Below are positions 54,232 through 62,324 of a stretch of DNA of 64,000 bases, piece by piece. This DNA comes from Rhodospirillales bacterium (GTDB lineage Bacteria; Pseudomonadota; Alphaproteobacteria; Rhodospirillales; Casp-alpha2): assembly GCA_017644185.1 (NCBI GenBank), contig JAEPMA010000004.1, forward strand, positions 248,001 to 312,000, read 5' to 3'. Positions within the stretch are counted from its first letter, which is position 1. The number at the start of each line of letters is the position of its first letter. Below the pieces are notes generated by a model. It ran no database searches. It saw nothing but the letters and a program-made list of their open reading frames with translations, and was not told the DNA's origin. The position numbers and the translations under genes are program-made.

Positions 54232-55939
54232 TTCGTACATCCTCGGCCTCAACCATGGCGAAATCAATTCGTCGGCCGCGCTTCTGAAGAACGGCGAACT
54301 GATCGCCGGCAGCCCCGAAGAACGCTTCAACCGGCAGAAACGCACCAAAGCCTTCCCCGAGAAATCGATCCGCTTCTGTCTCGAACACGCGGGCATCGAC
54401 TTCGACGGCGTCGAGGCCATCGCCCAGGCCTGGAACCCGGGCGCGCACTGGCAGAAGTTCAACCCCGTGATCTCGTCGCAGCGCATTCGCCGCGAGGATT
54501 ACTTCTACACCCTGCCCGACAACCTGCTGCGCCTGAACGGGCGGCCCATCGGCGACTGGGTGAAGATGGAGTTCGACGACGGCTTCGGTCTCAAGCCGCT
54601 CTATTACGTTCACCATCACCGCACCCATGCGTCGAACGCGTTCTATTTGTCGCCGTTCGAGGAAGCAGCGATCCTGACGTCGGACTGGCGCGGCGAGTTC
54701 GAGTGCACGACCTGGAGCCACGGCCGCGGCACGTCGCTCGAAGTGCTGCAGAACCAGCACATTCCCAACTCGCTCGGCATGTTCTACGGCACGTTCACCG
54801 AACTGCTCGGCTATCAGCCGGACAGCGACGAGTGGAAGGTCATGGCGCTCTCGGCGTTCGACGTCGACTGTTCCGATATCGAGGCGAAGATCCGCGAAAC
54901 CTTCCGTCTCGGCGAGAACGGCACCCTCGAACTCGATCAGAGCTACTATAAAGGCGCGCTGCTGGACCAGCCGAACCTGTACACCGACAAACTCCGCGCG
55001 CTGCTGGGCGGACGCGTCGGCGAACCGGGCGAGGTCGCGGGCGACTGGCATTGCGTCGTCGCGTCGGCGATGCAGAACATCGCCGAGGACATCGCCGTGC
55101 ATTTCCTCGACCACCTGCACACCCTGACCAAATGCAAGGCGGTGGCGCTGAGCGGCGGCTTTTTCATGAACTCGGTCTTCAACGGCAAGGTTCTGGACAA
55201 GACCCCGTTCGAAGAACTTTACGTCTCCTATGCGCCCGCCGACGTCGGCAACAGCATGGGGGCGGCGCTTTACGCCGCGCACAACATCCTCGGTCAGGAA
55301 CGCTGCTTCCGTCACAACCCGAGCAGCATCGGGCCGTCCTATTCCGACGACGAAATCGAAAGCGCCCTGAAGCGCCGCGGCATCCGCTACGAACGCCATG
55401 ACGATATCGTCGCGACCCTGGCCGGGCGGCTGAACGACGGCGGCATCGTGGCGCTGTTCCAGGGGCCGATGGAGTTCGGCGAACGTGCGCTCGGCAATCG
55501 TTCGATCATCGCCGACCCGCGGCGCGACGACGCCAAGGACCGCATCAACGCCTCGATCAAGTACCGGGAGGCCTATCGGCCGTTCGCGCCTGCGATCCTG
55601 CACGACAAGGTCGCCACGTTCTTCGATGTGCCGGAAGGCTTCGAAGCGCCTTACATGGAGAAGGTCGTGCCCGTGCGCAGCCAGTACCGCGACGCGCTGC
55701 CGGCCATCACCCATGTCGACGGTTCGGGCCGGGTGCAGACGGTGAAGCCGGACCAGAATCCGTTCTTCCACCGCCTGATATCCGCGTTCGGCGAGCAGAG
55801 CGGTTTTCCAGTGCTGCTCAACACCTCGTTCAACGTCAACGGCGAGCCCATCGTGCAATCGCCCGACGACGCCATCAGCACGTTCTTCAACAGCGGCCTG
55901 GACTGCCTCGCCATCGGGTCCTTCCTGGTCACCAAATAG
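54221..55939 (+). CDS. NodU/CmcH-family carbamoyltransferase
   Basis: 572 residues from the ATG at 54221. The N-terminal Kae1-like domain has YILGLNHGEINSSAALLKNGELIA and a VHHHRTHASNAFYLSPFEEAAILTSD metal/adenylate region; the C-terminal Yrdc-like half has EFGERALGNRSIIADPR, INASIKYREAYRPFAPAIL and FPVLLNTSFNVNGEPIV. These enzymes make carbamoyl adenylate from carbamoyl phosphate and ATP and transfer it to a sugar hydroxyl. In this operon it probably O-carbamoylates a nonulosonic acid or another residue. The gap to the next gene is 80 nt. Confidence 0.95.
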   Translation: MGNDSYILGLNHGEINSSAALLKNGELIAGSPEERFNRQKRTKAFPEKSIRFCLEHAGIDFDGVEAIAQAWNPGAHWQKFNPVISSQRIRREDYFYTLPDNLLRLNGRPIGDWVKMEFDDGFGLKPLYYVHHHRTHASNAFYLSPFEEAAILTSDWRGEFECTTWSHGRGTSLEVLQNQHIPNSLGMFYGTFTELLGYQPDSDEWKVMALSAFDVDCSDIEAKIRETFRLGENGTLELDQSYYKGALLDQPNLYTDKLRALLGGRVGEPGEVAGDWHCVVASAMQNIAEDIAVHFLDHLHTLTKCKAVALSGGFFMNSVFNGKVLDKTPFEELYVSYAPADVGNSMGAALYAAHNILGQERCFRHNPSSIGPSYSDDEIESALKRRGIRYERHDDIVATLAGRLNDGGIVALFQGPMEFGERALGNRSIIADPRRDDAKDRINASIKYREAYRPFAPAILHDKVATFFDVPEGFEAPYMEKVVPVRSQYRDALPAITHVDGSGRVQTVKPDQNPFFHRLISAFGEQSGFPVLLNTSFNVNGEPIVQSPDDAISTFFNSGLDCLAIGSFLVTK

Positions 55940-56019
55940 TTCACTGCAGACTTTCGGCGCGGACCGGGAAACCGCATCCGCCGCACCACCCCTTACAATC
56001 GATCCAACGGAGACAAGAC

Positions 56020-56826
56020 GTGACAGACAACGCATTTCTGAAAAGCCAGAACGAAAACCAGTATACGGCTCACGCCGGACTGCTGAGCGAATACACCGCC
56101 ACCGAACAGTTCGGCATCGTCGAAGGCATCAAGCCGGGCGACAGCATTCTCGACATCGGCTGCAACAACGCGCGCCTGTTCAACGCCGCCAAGGAGATCC
56201 ACGAAGGCATCACCTACACCGGCATCGATGTCGATGGCCGCGCCATCGAAATGAGCCGCGAGCGCTTCCCTGAATCGGAATTCATCGTCGACGCGTTCCC
56301 GTCCAAGCAGCTCGAAGGCCGCCACTTCGATACCGTGATCTCGTACGCCGTCTTCATCATGTTCCAGGACTGGCGCGGCAGCCTGAAAAAGATCGCCGAG
56401 ATGGCCGACAAGCGCATCGTGCTCGACCTCGCGATGACCATGGACTGCCCGACCGTCGACGACCCGGAACTGTCGTACGTCTATTACCTGGATTCCGGTC
56501 AGCGCGTACCGTACGTGGTGCTGAACGTGATCCAGCTGATCAACTTCTGCTTCACCGAACACGTCAACGCCGGCGAAGTGCGGATCATGGCGACCAACCC
56601 GGAAACCAGCTCGGCGCAGCACGGCGTGCCACAGGAAAAATTCCTGCGCGGGATCGCCATCATCGAAAAGGACACCACCGGCAAGACCCTGTTCGGCGCC
56701 CAGAACCGGACGTCGAACCCGGCGTTTATGGACACCGTCAAGGAGGACGACTTCCGGCTGCCGAAAGCCTCCATCGAAATCGACGGCAAGATGCACAGCA
56801 TCTATCCGCGCGCGAAGATTTTCTGA
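56020..56826 (+). CDS. Class I SAM-dependent methyltransferase
   Basis: 268 residues with a GTG start. ILDIGCNNARLFNAA is motif I and YTGIDVDGRAIEMSRERF motif II, then FDTVISYAVFIMFQDWRG. A helical C-terminal part carries YVVLNVIQLINFCF. The order of genes puts it between the carbamoyltransferase and ptmE, so a sugar O-methyltransferase is likely. Acceptor not identifiable from sequence. Confidence 0.9.
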   Translation: MTDNAFLKSQNENQYTAHAGLLSEYTATEQFGIVEGIKPGDSILDIGCNNARLFNAAKEIHEGITYTGIDVDGRAIEMSRERFPESEFIVDAFPSKQLEGRHFDTVISYAVFIMFQDWRGSLKKIAEMADKRIVLDLAMTMDCPTVDDPELSYVYYLDSGQRVPYVVLNVIQLINFCFTEHVNAGEVRIMATNPETSSAQHGVPQEKFLRGIAIIEKDTTGKTLFGAQNRTSNPAFMDTVKEDDFRLPKASIEIDGKMHSIYPRAKIF

Positions 56827-56853
56827 TCGGGCTTCGAGCGGGATAACGGTTCC

Positions 56854-57909
56854 ATGCCGGCATGGCGTAATTCTGTTTTAGGGTCGGACGCGACGACGCT
56901 CGACGCGATCGGCGTGATCCGGAACGGCGGCTTCGAGATCGCCGTCGTCACCGACGGTGACGACAGATTGGCCGGCACCATCACCGACGGCGACGTCCGC
57001 CGCGCCTTGCTGCGCGGACTGGATTTCGAAACGCCGGCGGCTGAGATCATGAACGCGGCGCCACTGACGGCCGGCGAGGACACCGACCGCGAGTGGATCA
57101 AAGACCAGATGTTGACCCGCAAGCTGCGCCAGATTCCGCTGGTCGATGCGGAGAAGCGGATCGTCGGTCTCGCGCATCTGCGCGATTTCACCGCCGGTGA
57201 CGACGGCCGCGACAACCGCGTCGTGCTGATGGCCGGCGGTCTCGGCGAGCGGCTTCGTCCGCTCACCAACGCGACGCCGAAACCGCTGCTTTCGATCGGC
57301 GACAAGCCGCTTTTGCAACGGATCCTCGAGAGCTTCATCGCCGAGGATTTCCGGCATTTCTACATGTCGGTGAACTACAAGGCGGAAACCATCAAGGATA
57401 TGTTCGGCGACGGCGCGCGCTGGGACGCGGACATCCGGTATCTGGAGGAAGACCGCAAGCTCGGCACGGCGGGCGCTTTGCAACTGATCAAGGAACGCCC
57501 GGACGCGCCGTTGATCGTGATGAACGGGGACCTGATCACCAAGGTCAGCTTCCGCGACATTCTCGACTATCATAACCAGCAGGAAGCGGCGGCGACCATG
57601 TGCGTCCGCGAATACGACCTGCAAGTGCCGTTCGGGGTCGTCGATCTGGACGGGAACGAAATCCGCGCCATCGATGAGAAGCCGGTACACCGTTTCTTCG
57701 TCAACGCCGGCATATATGTGATCAACCCCGACGTCATCGACCTGATTCCCGAGGGCGCATACAAAGACATGACCGAATTGTTCGATACGCTGATCGCGAA
57801 CGGCAAGAAGGTCACGGCGTTTCCGATCCACGAATACTGGCTGGATATCGGCCGCGCCGACGATCTCAAACGCGCCAACCTGGATTTCCAGAACGGCACC
57901 GGCACATGA
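56854..57909 (+). CDS. ptmE: PtmE-like CBS/nucleotidyltransferase (GlcN-1-P guanylyltransferase)
   Basis: 351 residues. Two CBS-type modules (about 1-115, TITDGDVRRALLRGLDFETPAAEIMN and LRQIPLVDAEKRIVGL) precede a nucleotidyltransferase domain (about 121-351) with VVLMAGGLGERLRPLTNATPKPLLSIGDKP, VMNGDLITKVSF and EYWLDIGRADDLKRA. This CBS-NTP_transferase fusion is PtmE of Campylobacter, which makes GDP-glucosamine for legionaminic acid. It overlaps ptmF by 4 nt. CMP- or TDP-sugar synthesis by the same family is less likely here. Confidence 0.9.
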   Translation: MPAWRNSVLGSDATTLDAIGVIRNGGFEIAVVTDGDDRLAGTITDGDVRRALLRGLDFETPAAEIMNAAPLTAGEDTDREWIKDQMLTRKLRQIPLVDAEKRIVGLAHLRDFTAGDDGRDNRVVLMAGGLGERLRPLTNATPKPLLSIGDKPLLQRILESFIAEDFRHFYMSVNYKAETIKDMFGDGARWDADIRYLEEDRKLGTAGALQLIKERPDAPLIVMNGDLITKVSFRDILDYHNQQEAAATMCVREYDLQVPFGVVDLDGNEIRAIDEKPVHRFFVNAGIYVINPDVIDLIPEGAYKDMTELFDTLIANGKKVTAFPIHEYWLDIGRADDLKRANLDFQNGTGT

Positions 57910-58820
57910 AGGCGCTGGTCGTCGGATACGGGTCGATCGGCATGCGGCATGCCCGCGTGCTTGCCGGGCTCGGCGCCGAAACGGCGGTGGTCAGCAGACG
58001 CGAGGTCGATCATCCGCAAGTCTTCGGGTCGATCGCCGACGCGCTCAGCGGCTTCCAACCCGACTACGTCGTGATCGCAAGCCGGACGTCGGAACATGGG
58101 ACGGACCTGGCAGCGCTTGCCGAGGCCGGCTTCATCGGCCGCGTGCTGGTCGAAAAGCCGCTTTTCGATACCGATGTCGAGGTGCCGGAGAACCGGTTTG
58201 AGCGCATTCGCGTCGCCTACAACATGCGGTTCTATGCGGCGCTGCTCAGGTTCCGGGAACTGCTTCAGGGCAGGCGGGTCTATAGCGTGACCGCCTATAC
58301 CGGCAGCTATCTGCCGTCGTGGCGGCCGCACATGGATTACCGCGAGACATCGTCTGCAAGAAAGACGCATGGCGGCGGGGTGTTGCGGGAACTGTCGCAC
58401 GAGATCGATTATTTATTGTGGATGTTCGGCGCCTGGCGCCGCGTCGCGGCGATCGGCGGACAGTTCGCCGATCTCGAGATCGATACCGACGATTCGTTCA
58501 CGCTTTTGTTCGAAACGGCGCACGTGCCGGCCGTGACCCTGCAGATCAACTACCTCGACCGCACCACGCGCCGCGACGTGCTGGCGCTCACCGATGCGGG
58601 CTCGCTGCGTCTTGATCTGATTGCCGGCACCGTGCAACTGGCGGACGGCGGTATCGAGACGTTCACCGCCGAGCGCGACGATTCCTATATCGCCGAGCAC
58701 ACCGCGATGATGAACGATGACGACGACGTGATCTGCAGCCTGGATGAGGGGATCGACGTGATGCACCTGATTCTCGGCGCCGAACGCGCCGCACATACCG
58801 GCGAATGGGTGATGGCATGA
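57906..58820 (+). CDS. ptmF: PtmF-like Gfo/Idh/MocA oxidoreductase
   Basis: 304 residues. MKALVVGYGSIGMRHARVLAGLG is the Rossmann GxGxxGxxH start, VLVEKPLFDTDVEV is the EKP motif of the Gfo/Idh/MocA family, and GGGVLRELSHEIDYLLWMFG is the conserved His-Glu patch. In Campylobacter PtmF with PtmA takes part in making the GlcN-6-P precursor of the GDP-legionaminic route. It overlaps both neighbours by 4 nt. Confidence 0.88.
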   Translation: MKALVVGYGSIGMRHARVLAGLGAETAVVSRREVDHPQVFGSIADALSGFQPDYVVIASRTSEHGTDLAALAEAGFIGRVLVEKPLFDTDVEVPENRFERIRVAYNMRFYAALLRFRELLQGRRVYSVTAYTGSYLPSWRPHMDYRETSSARKTHGGGVLRELSHEIDYLLWMFGAWRRVAAIGGQFADLEIDTDDSFTLLFETAHVPAVTLQINYLDRTTRRDVLALTDAGSLRLDLIAGTVQLADGGIETFTAERDDSYIAEHTAMMNDDDDVICSLDEGIDVMHLILGAERAAHTGEWVMA

Positions 58821-59527
58821 AACGGCTCGCGGTGATCTGCGCGCGCGGCGGCTCGAAAGGAATCAAGGGCAAGAACCTGCGCATGCTGGCGGGCAAGCCG
58901 CTTCTGGCGCACACCATCGAACAGGCGAAGGACAGCGGCGTCTTCGACTGGGTTGCCGTTTCCAGCGACAGCCACCAGATTCTCGCCGCCGGCACCGCCG
59001 CCGGCGCCGACTTCGCGATCGAACGCCCCGCCTCGCTCGCCGACGACACCGCGCCGAAAATCCCGGCGATCCGCCACTGCGCCGCCGAGGTCGAGCGCCA
59101 GGCCGGCTGTGCCATCGATACGATCTGCGATCTCGATGCGACGTCGCCGCTGCGCAATCTCGACGACATCCGGGGCGCGGTGAAGCGGCTCGAGGAAAGC
59201 ACGGCCGGGAATTTGGTGACCGGCATGCCGGCCCGCCGCTCGCCGTATTTCAACCTGGTCGAGGAGCAGCCGGACGGCCACGTGCTGCTGGCCAAGATCC
59301 CCGATACACCGATCGCCCGCCGTCAGGACGCGCCCAGATGTTTCGACCTCAACGCGTCGGTATTCGTCTGGAAACGCGAATCGCTGTTCTCGGACAACGA
59401 CTACGTGATCGGCGACAGCACCATCCTGTTCGAGATGCCGGAAGAGCGCTCGATCGATATCGACAGCGAACTCGATTTCGCTTTCGTCGAATTCATGATG
59501 ACAAGAAAGACCCAGCCCGATGAGTGA
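58817..59527 (+). CDS. legF: CMP-legionaminic/acylneuraminate cytidylyltransferase
   Basis: 236 residues from the ATG that overlaps the ptmF stop (ATGA). LAVICARGGSKGIKGKNLRMLAGKPLLAHTI is the NeuA/LegF nucleotide-binding motif; DLDATSPLRNLDDI is the catalytic/metal-binding patch, and FDLNASVFVWKRE lies downstream. It activates the nonulosonic acid as CMP derivative. Campylobacter PtmB/LegF is the closest functional match by context. It overlaps ptmA by 8 nt. Confidence 0.95.
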   Translation: MKRLAVICARGGSKGIKGKNLRMLAGKPLLAHTIEQAKDSGVFDWVAVSSDSHQILAAGTAAGADFAIERPASLADDTAPKIPAIRHCAAEVERQAGCAIDTICDLDATSPLRNLDDIRGAVKRLEESTAGNLVTGMPARRSPYFNLVEEQPDGHVLLAKIPDTPIARRQDAPRCFDLNASVFVWKRESLFSDNDYVIGDSTILFEMPEERSIDIDSELDFAFVEFMMTRKTQPDE

Positions 59528-60347
59528 AAAAGACCTGTCCAACCTGTTCGATCTTTCCGGCAAAGTCGCCCTCGTGACGGGCGGCTGCGGCATCCAGGGG
59601 AAACGTATCACACGCGGACTGGCCGCCAACGGCGCCGATGTCGTCGTTGCCGATCTCGATGACGACACCGTCACCGCGCAGGCCGCCGCCATTGCCGACG
59701 AATACGGCGTGCGCGCGCTCGGCATCGTCTGCGACGTCGCCGACAAGGCGTCTGTCGAGGACATGGTCGCCAAGAGCGTGGCCGCGATGGGGCACGTCGA
59801 CATCCTGCACAACAACGCCGCTTCCAAATCCAAGAACCCGGGCGATTTCTTCGTCCCGTTCGAGGATTTCGATTTCGACGTCTGGCGTCAGGTCATGGGC
59901 GTCAACATCGACGGCATGTTCCTTGTCGCGCAGGCGGTGGGCAAGCAGATGGTCAAGCAGGGCAACGGCGGCGCGATCATTCAGACCTCGTCGACCTATG
60001 GGGTCGTCGGGCCGGATTTCCGCATCTACGAAGGCTCGGAATATATGGGCTACCGCATCACCACGCCCGCCGCGTATGCGGCGTCGAAGGGGGCGGTCGT
60101 ACAGTTCACCCGCTATCTCGCGACGTACTGGGCCGACAAGGGGATTCGCGTCAACACGCTGGTGCCGGGCGGAATCGAATCCGGCCAGAACGAGACCTTC
60201 CAGGCGAATTACGGGTCGCGCGTCCCGCTTGGGCGCATGGCGCACGTCGACGAGATGGTCGGCGCCGTCGTGTTCCTGGCTTCGGACGCCTCCAGCTACA
60301 TGACCGGACAGATGGTCGTCGTCGACGGCGGCTGGACGGCCTGGTGA
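59520..60347 (+). CDS. ptmA: PtmA-like short-chain dehydrogenase
   Basis: 275 residues. VALVTGGCGIQGKRITRGL is the NAD-binding TGxxxGxG, NNAASKSKNPGDFFVPFEDF the NNAG region, IIQTSSTYGVVGPDFRIYEG the Ser, and YAASKGAVVQFTRYL the YxxxK; the C-terminus ends QMVVVDGGWTAW. SDRs of this length and EGSEYMGYRITTPAAYAAS insertion match PtmA, which acts with PtmF in legionaminic-acid precursor supply. The start overlaps the legF stop by 8 nt. Confidence 0.92.
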   Translation: MSEKDLSNLFDLSGKVALVTGGCGIQGKRITRGLAANGADVVVADLDDDTVTAQAAAIADEYGVRALGIVCDVADKASVEDMVAKSVAAMGHVDILHNNAASKSKNPGDFFVPFEDFDFDVWRQVMGVNIDGMFLVAQAVGKQMVKQGNGGAIIQTSSTYGVVGPDFRIYEGSEYMGYRITTPAAYAASKGAVVQFTRYLATYWADKGIRVNTLVPGGIESGQNETFQANYGSRVPLGRMAHVDEMVGAVVFLASDASSYMTGQMVVVDGGWTAW

Positions 60348-60386
60348 CGGCCGGCGAAAACCATCCGGACTTAACAGGAGGTAACA

Positions 60387-61358
60387 GTGCCAACAACGCT
60401 CGCCGCCAAACCGCCGGTCACCGACAACATGCTTTTCGTCGATGGCATTTCCCGATCCGGCAAGAAGCTGACCTGCAAGATCGTGTCGCACCTCGAAGGT
60501 GTCGATTACTTCCAGTACATTTCGCTGATCGAGAACATGTCGTATCTCTGGCATCTCGGGAACATCGACCTCGAAACGGCAGCACGGCTGCTCAAGTTCA
60601 ATATTGACGAGTTCACTTATAACCGGGCCATCGGCCGCAATCTGAACACCCGGCGTTCGGACGAGACCTCGGTCTACAAGGCATACGACGCTGACGCGAT
60701 CCTGGCGCGCGCCGATGCCCCGGACGGCGCCGGCGCGATGGCCGCTTACAACGACGCCGGCCGCAAGACGCTCTATCACACGCATTCGGTCCTCGCCTTC
60801 GTTGATGTCGTGTTCGAGGCGTTCCCTGGTATGAAATTCATCCACATCGACCGTCATCCGATCGATATCGCCGAGGACTGGTTCCGCCGTGGCTGGGGTG
60901 ACCGCTGGGCCGTCGATCCGCTGGCGTTCAGTGTTATCGCCGATTCCGAATTCGGCCCGGTGCCGTGGTACAGCGTCGGGTGGGCTCGCGAATACTCGGA
61001 AATGACGCCGGCCGAGCGCTGCGTCGCCGGCATCGTCCACCTTCAGACCGGCGACCGCCGGCGTCTGGATACACTCGACGCCGACCGCCGGCGGCAGGTG
61101 CATCAGTTCGCGTTCGAACATCTGATCGAAGATACCCACAGCGTCATCGGCAGGCTGGCGTCCTTCGTCGGCACCGAACCGCACGGGAAAATGGCCGCGC
61201 TTCTGAAAGCCGAAAACTGCCCATCGCCGATTCCGGCGGACATGCGCCGCAACAACCTCGAAAAGCTGAAGGCCGACAGCGCGCCCACGGTGATTGACAG
61301 CTTGTTGGAAGCGTCCGACGCCTACGAGAAGAAATGGGGCCTCGATCCGGTCGCCTGA
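60387..61358 (+). CDS. Sulfotransferase-family protein
   Basis: 323 residues with a GTG start behind a perfect AGGAGGTAACA. FVDGISRSGKKLTC (residues 17-30) resembles the 5'-phosphosulfate-binding loop and HIDRHPIDIAEDWFRRGWG (about 152-170) the 3'-phosphate-binding R/S region of PAPS sulfotransferases. The rest is helical with no close named family. Its PAPS supply could come from cysD-cysNC at 25.4-28.1 kb. A role in sulfating the glycan is inferred; a kinase-like P-loop protein is the alternative reading of GISRSGKK. Confidence 0.75.
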   Translation: MPTTLAAKPPVTDNMLFVDGISRSGKKLTCKIVSHLEGVDYFQYISLIENMSYLWHLGNIDLETAARLLKFNIDEFTYNRAIGRNLNTRRSDETSVYKAYDADAILARADAPDGAGAMAAYNDAGRKTLYHTHSVLAFVDVVFEAFPGMKFIHIDRHPIDIAEDWFRRGWGDRWAVDPLAFSVIADSEFGPVPWYSVGWAREYSEMTPAERCVAGIVHLQTGDRRRLDTLDADRRRQVHQFAFEHLIEDTHSVIGRLASFVGTEPHGKMAALLKAENCPSPIPADMRRNNLEKLKADSAPTVIDSLLEASDAYEKKWGLDPVA

Positions 61359-61382
61359 CCAACGCACAAATTCGGGAAAGTT

Positions 61383-62324
61383 ATGAAGAAACAAGTCAAA
61401 GACCACTTCAACGCCCATGCCGAGAGCTGGGTCGAAAACAGCTATCAGGGCTGGGGCCATGTATATCCGACGGCGCTTCACCGCGCCGATGTCCTGTGCG
61501 GCATCTTCGCGAATACCGGGCAGGGCCTGCGTATCGCCGATCTCGGCTGCGGGGCCGGCAACCTCGCGGTGCGCCTCGCCACCGAAGGCCACGACGTCAC
61601 CGGCGTCGATCAAGCAGAGAACATGATCGGCCTGGCCGAAGCGCGCGCCGCCGACGCCGGCGCCGGCGTCCAGGGGCGGGTGCGCTTTCATCATGCCGAA
61701 CTCGAGGACCCGGGGCTACCCGCGGCATCTTTCGACGCGGCCTACTCGATGGGGGTGATCGGCTACCTGGAAAGCGACGATCCGCTGTTCGCGACGGCGG
61801 CCAAGATCCTCAAGCCGGGCGGTCTGTTGTGCGTTTCGGCGCGCAACCGCCTGTTCAACATCGCAAGCCCGAGCTACCGCACCACCCGCGATGCGGAAGC
61901 CGGCGCCACCGGCCGGCTGATCGAGGAAATGTCGTCCTATTACCGGCAGGTGCCGGAGGCCGAGACCCGTGACTTCTTGCGCCGGCTTGCGGCGGTCGCC
62001 ACGGAACTGGCCGAGGCGCCGTTCGAAGGTCTCGCACCGGAACGCACCGAAAGGCTATCGGAAGAACCGGTCCTCGAAGCCCGCCAGCATACGCCCAAGG
62101 ATTTGGCCGGCAGTGCCGAGCGGTTCGGCTTCCGGCTCACGGGGCTGCACGGCGTGCATCCGCACCTGATCGACCCCAACCTCAACCGCCTGCTGGCGCC
62201 GGGGGTGTTTAATGCGCTTTGCAGCGCGCTGGAGCCGATGGCGCACCTGCCGGTCAGCATGGCCTGGAGTTCCGCTTTCATCGGCGTGTTCGAATATGCG
62301 GGCGGCGAGTCTGCCGACGCATGA
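61383..62324 (+). CDS. Class I SAM methyltransferase (UbiG/UbiE-like)
   Basis: 313 residues. MKKQVKDHFNAHAESWVENSYQGWG leads into IADLGCGAGNLAVRLATEGHDVTGVDQAENMI (motifs I and II), then FDAAYSMGVIGYLESDDPLFATAAKILKPGGLLCVS. The C-terminal 110 residues are extra to the fold and of unknown role. Sugar or lipid acceptor cannot be told. The start is 24 nt after the sulfotransferase stop and the stop overlaps the next gene by 4 nt. Confidence 0.9.
   Translation: MKKQVKDHFNAHAESWVENSYQGWGHVYPTALHRADVLCGIFANTGQGLRIADLGCGAGNLAVRLATEGHDVTGVDQAENMIGLAEARAADAGAGVQGRVRFHHAELEDPGLPAASFDAAYSMGVIGYLESDDPLFATAAKILKPGGLLCVSARNRLFNIASPSYRTTRDAEAGATGRLIEEMSSYYRQVPEAETRDFLRRLAAVATELAEAPFEGLAPERTERLSEEPVLEARQHTPKDLAGSAERFGFRLTGLHGVHPHLIDPNLNRLLAPGVFNALCSALEPMAHLPVSMAWSSAFIGVFEYAGGESADA

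Noticed and set aside
54101-56035. Long minus-strand open frame antisense to the carbamoyltransferase
   Set aside because: The plus strand encodes a complete carbamoyltransferase with all motifs. The antisense product is rich in Arg, Asp, Val and Gly with no recognisable motif.
59493-61694. Open reading frame of over 700 codons on the minus strand across ptmA and the sulfotransferase gene
   Set aside because: It is antisense to well-supported genes with known motifs. Long open antisense frames are expected in GC-rich DNA, and the translation shows no domain or sensible hydrophobic pattern.
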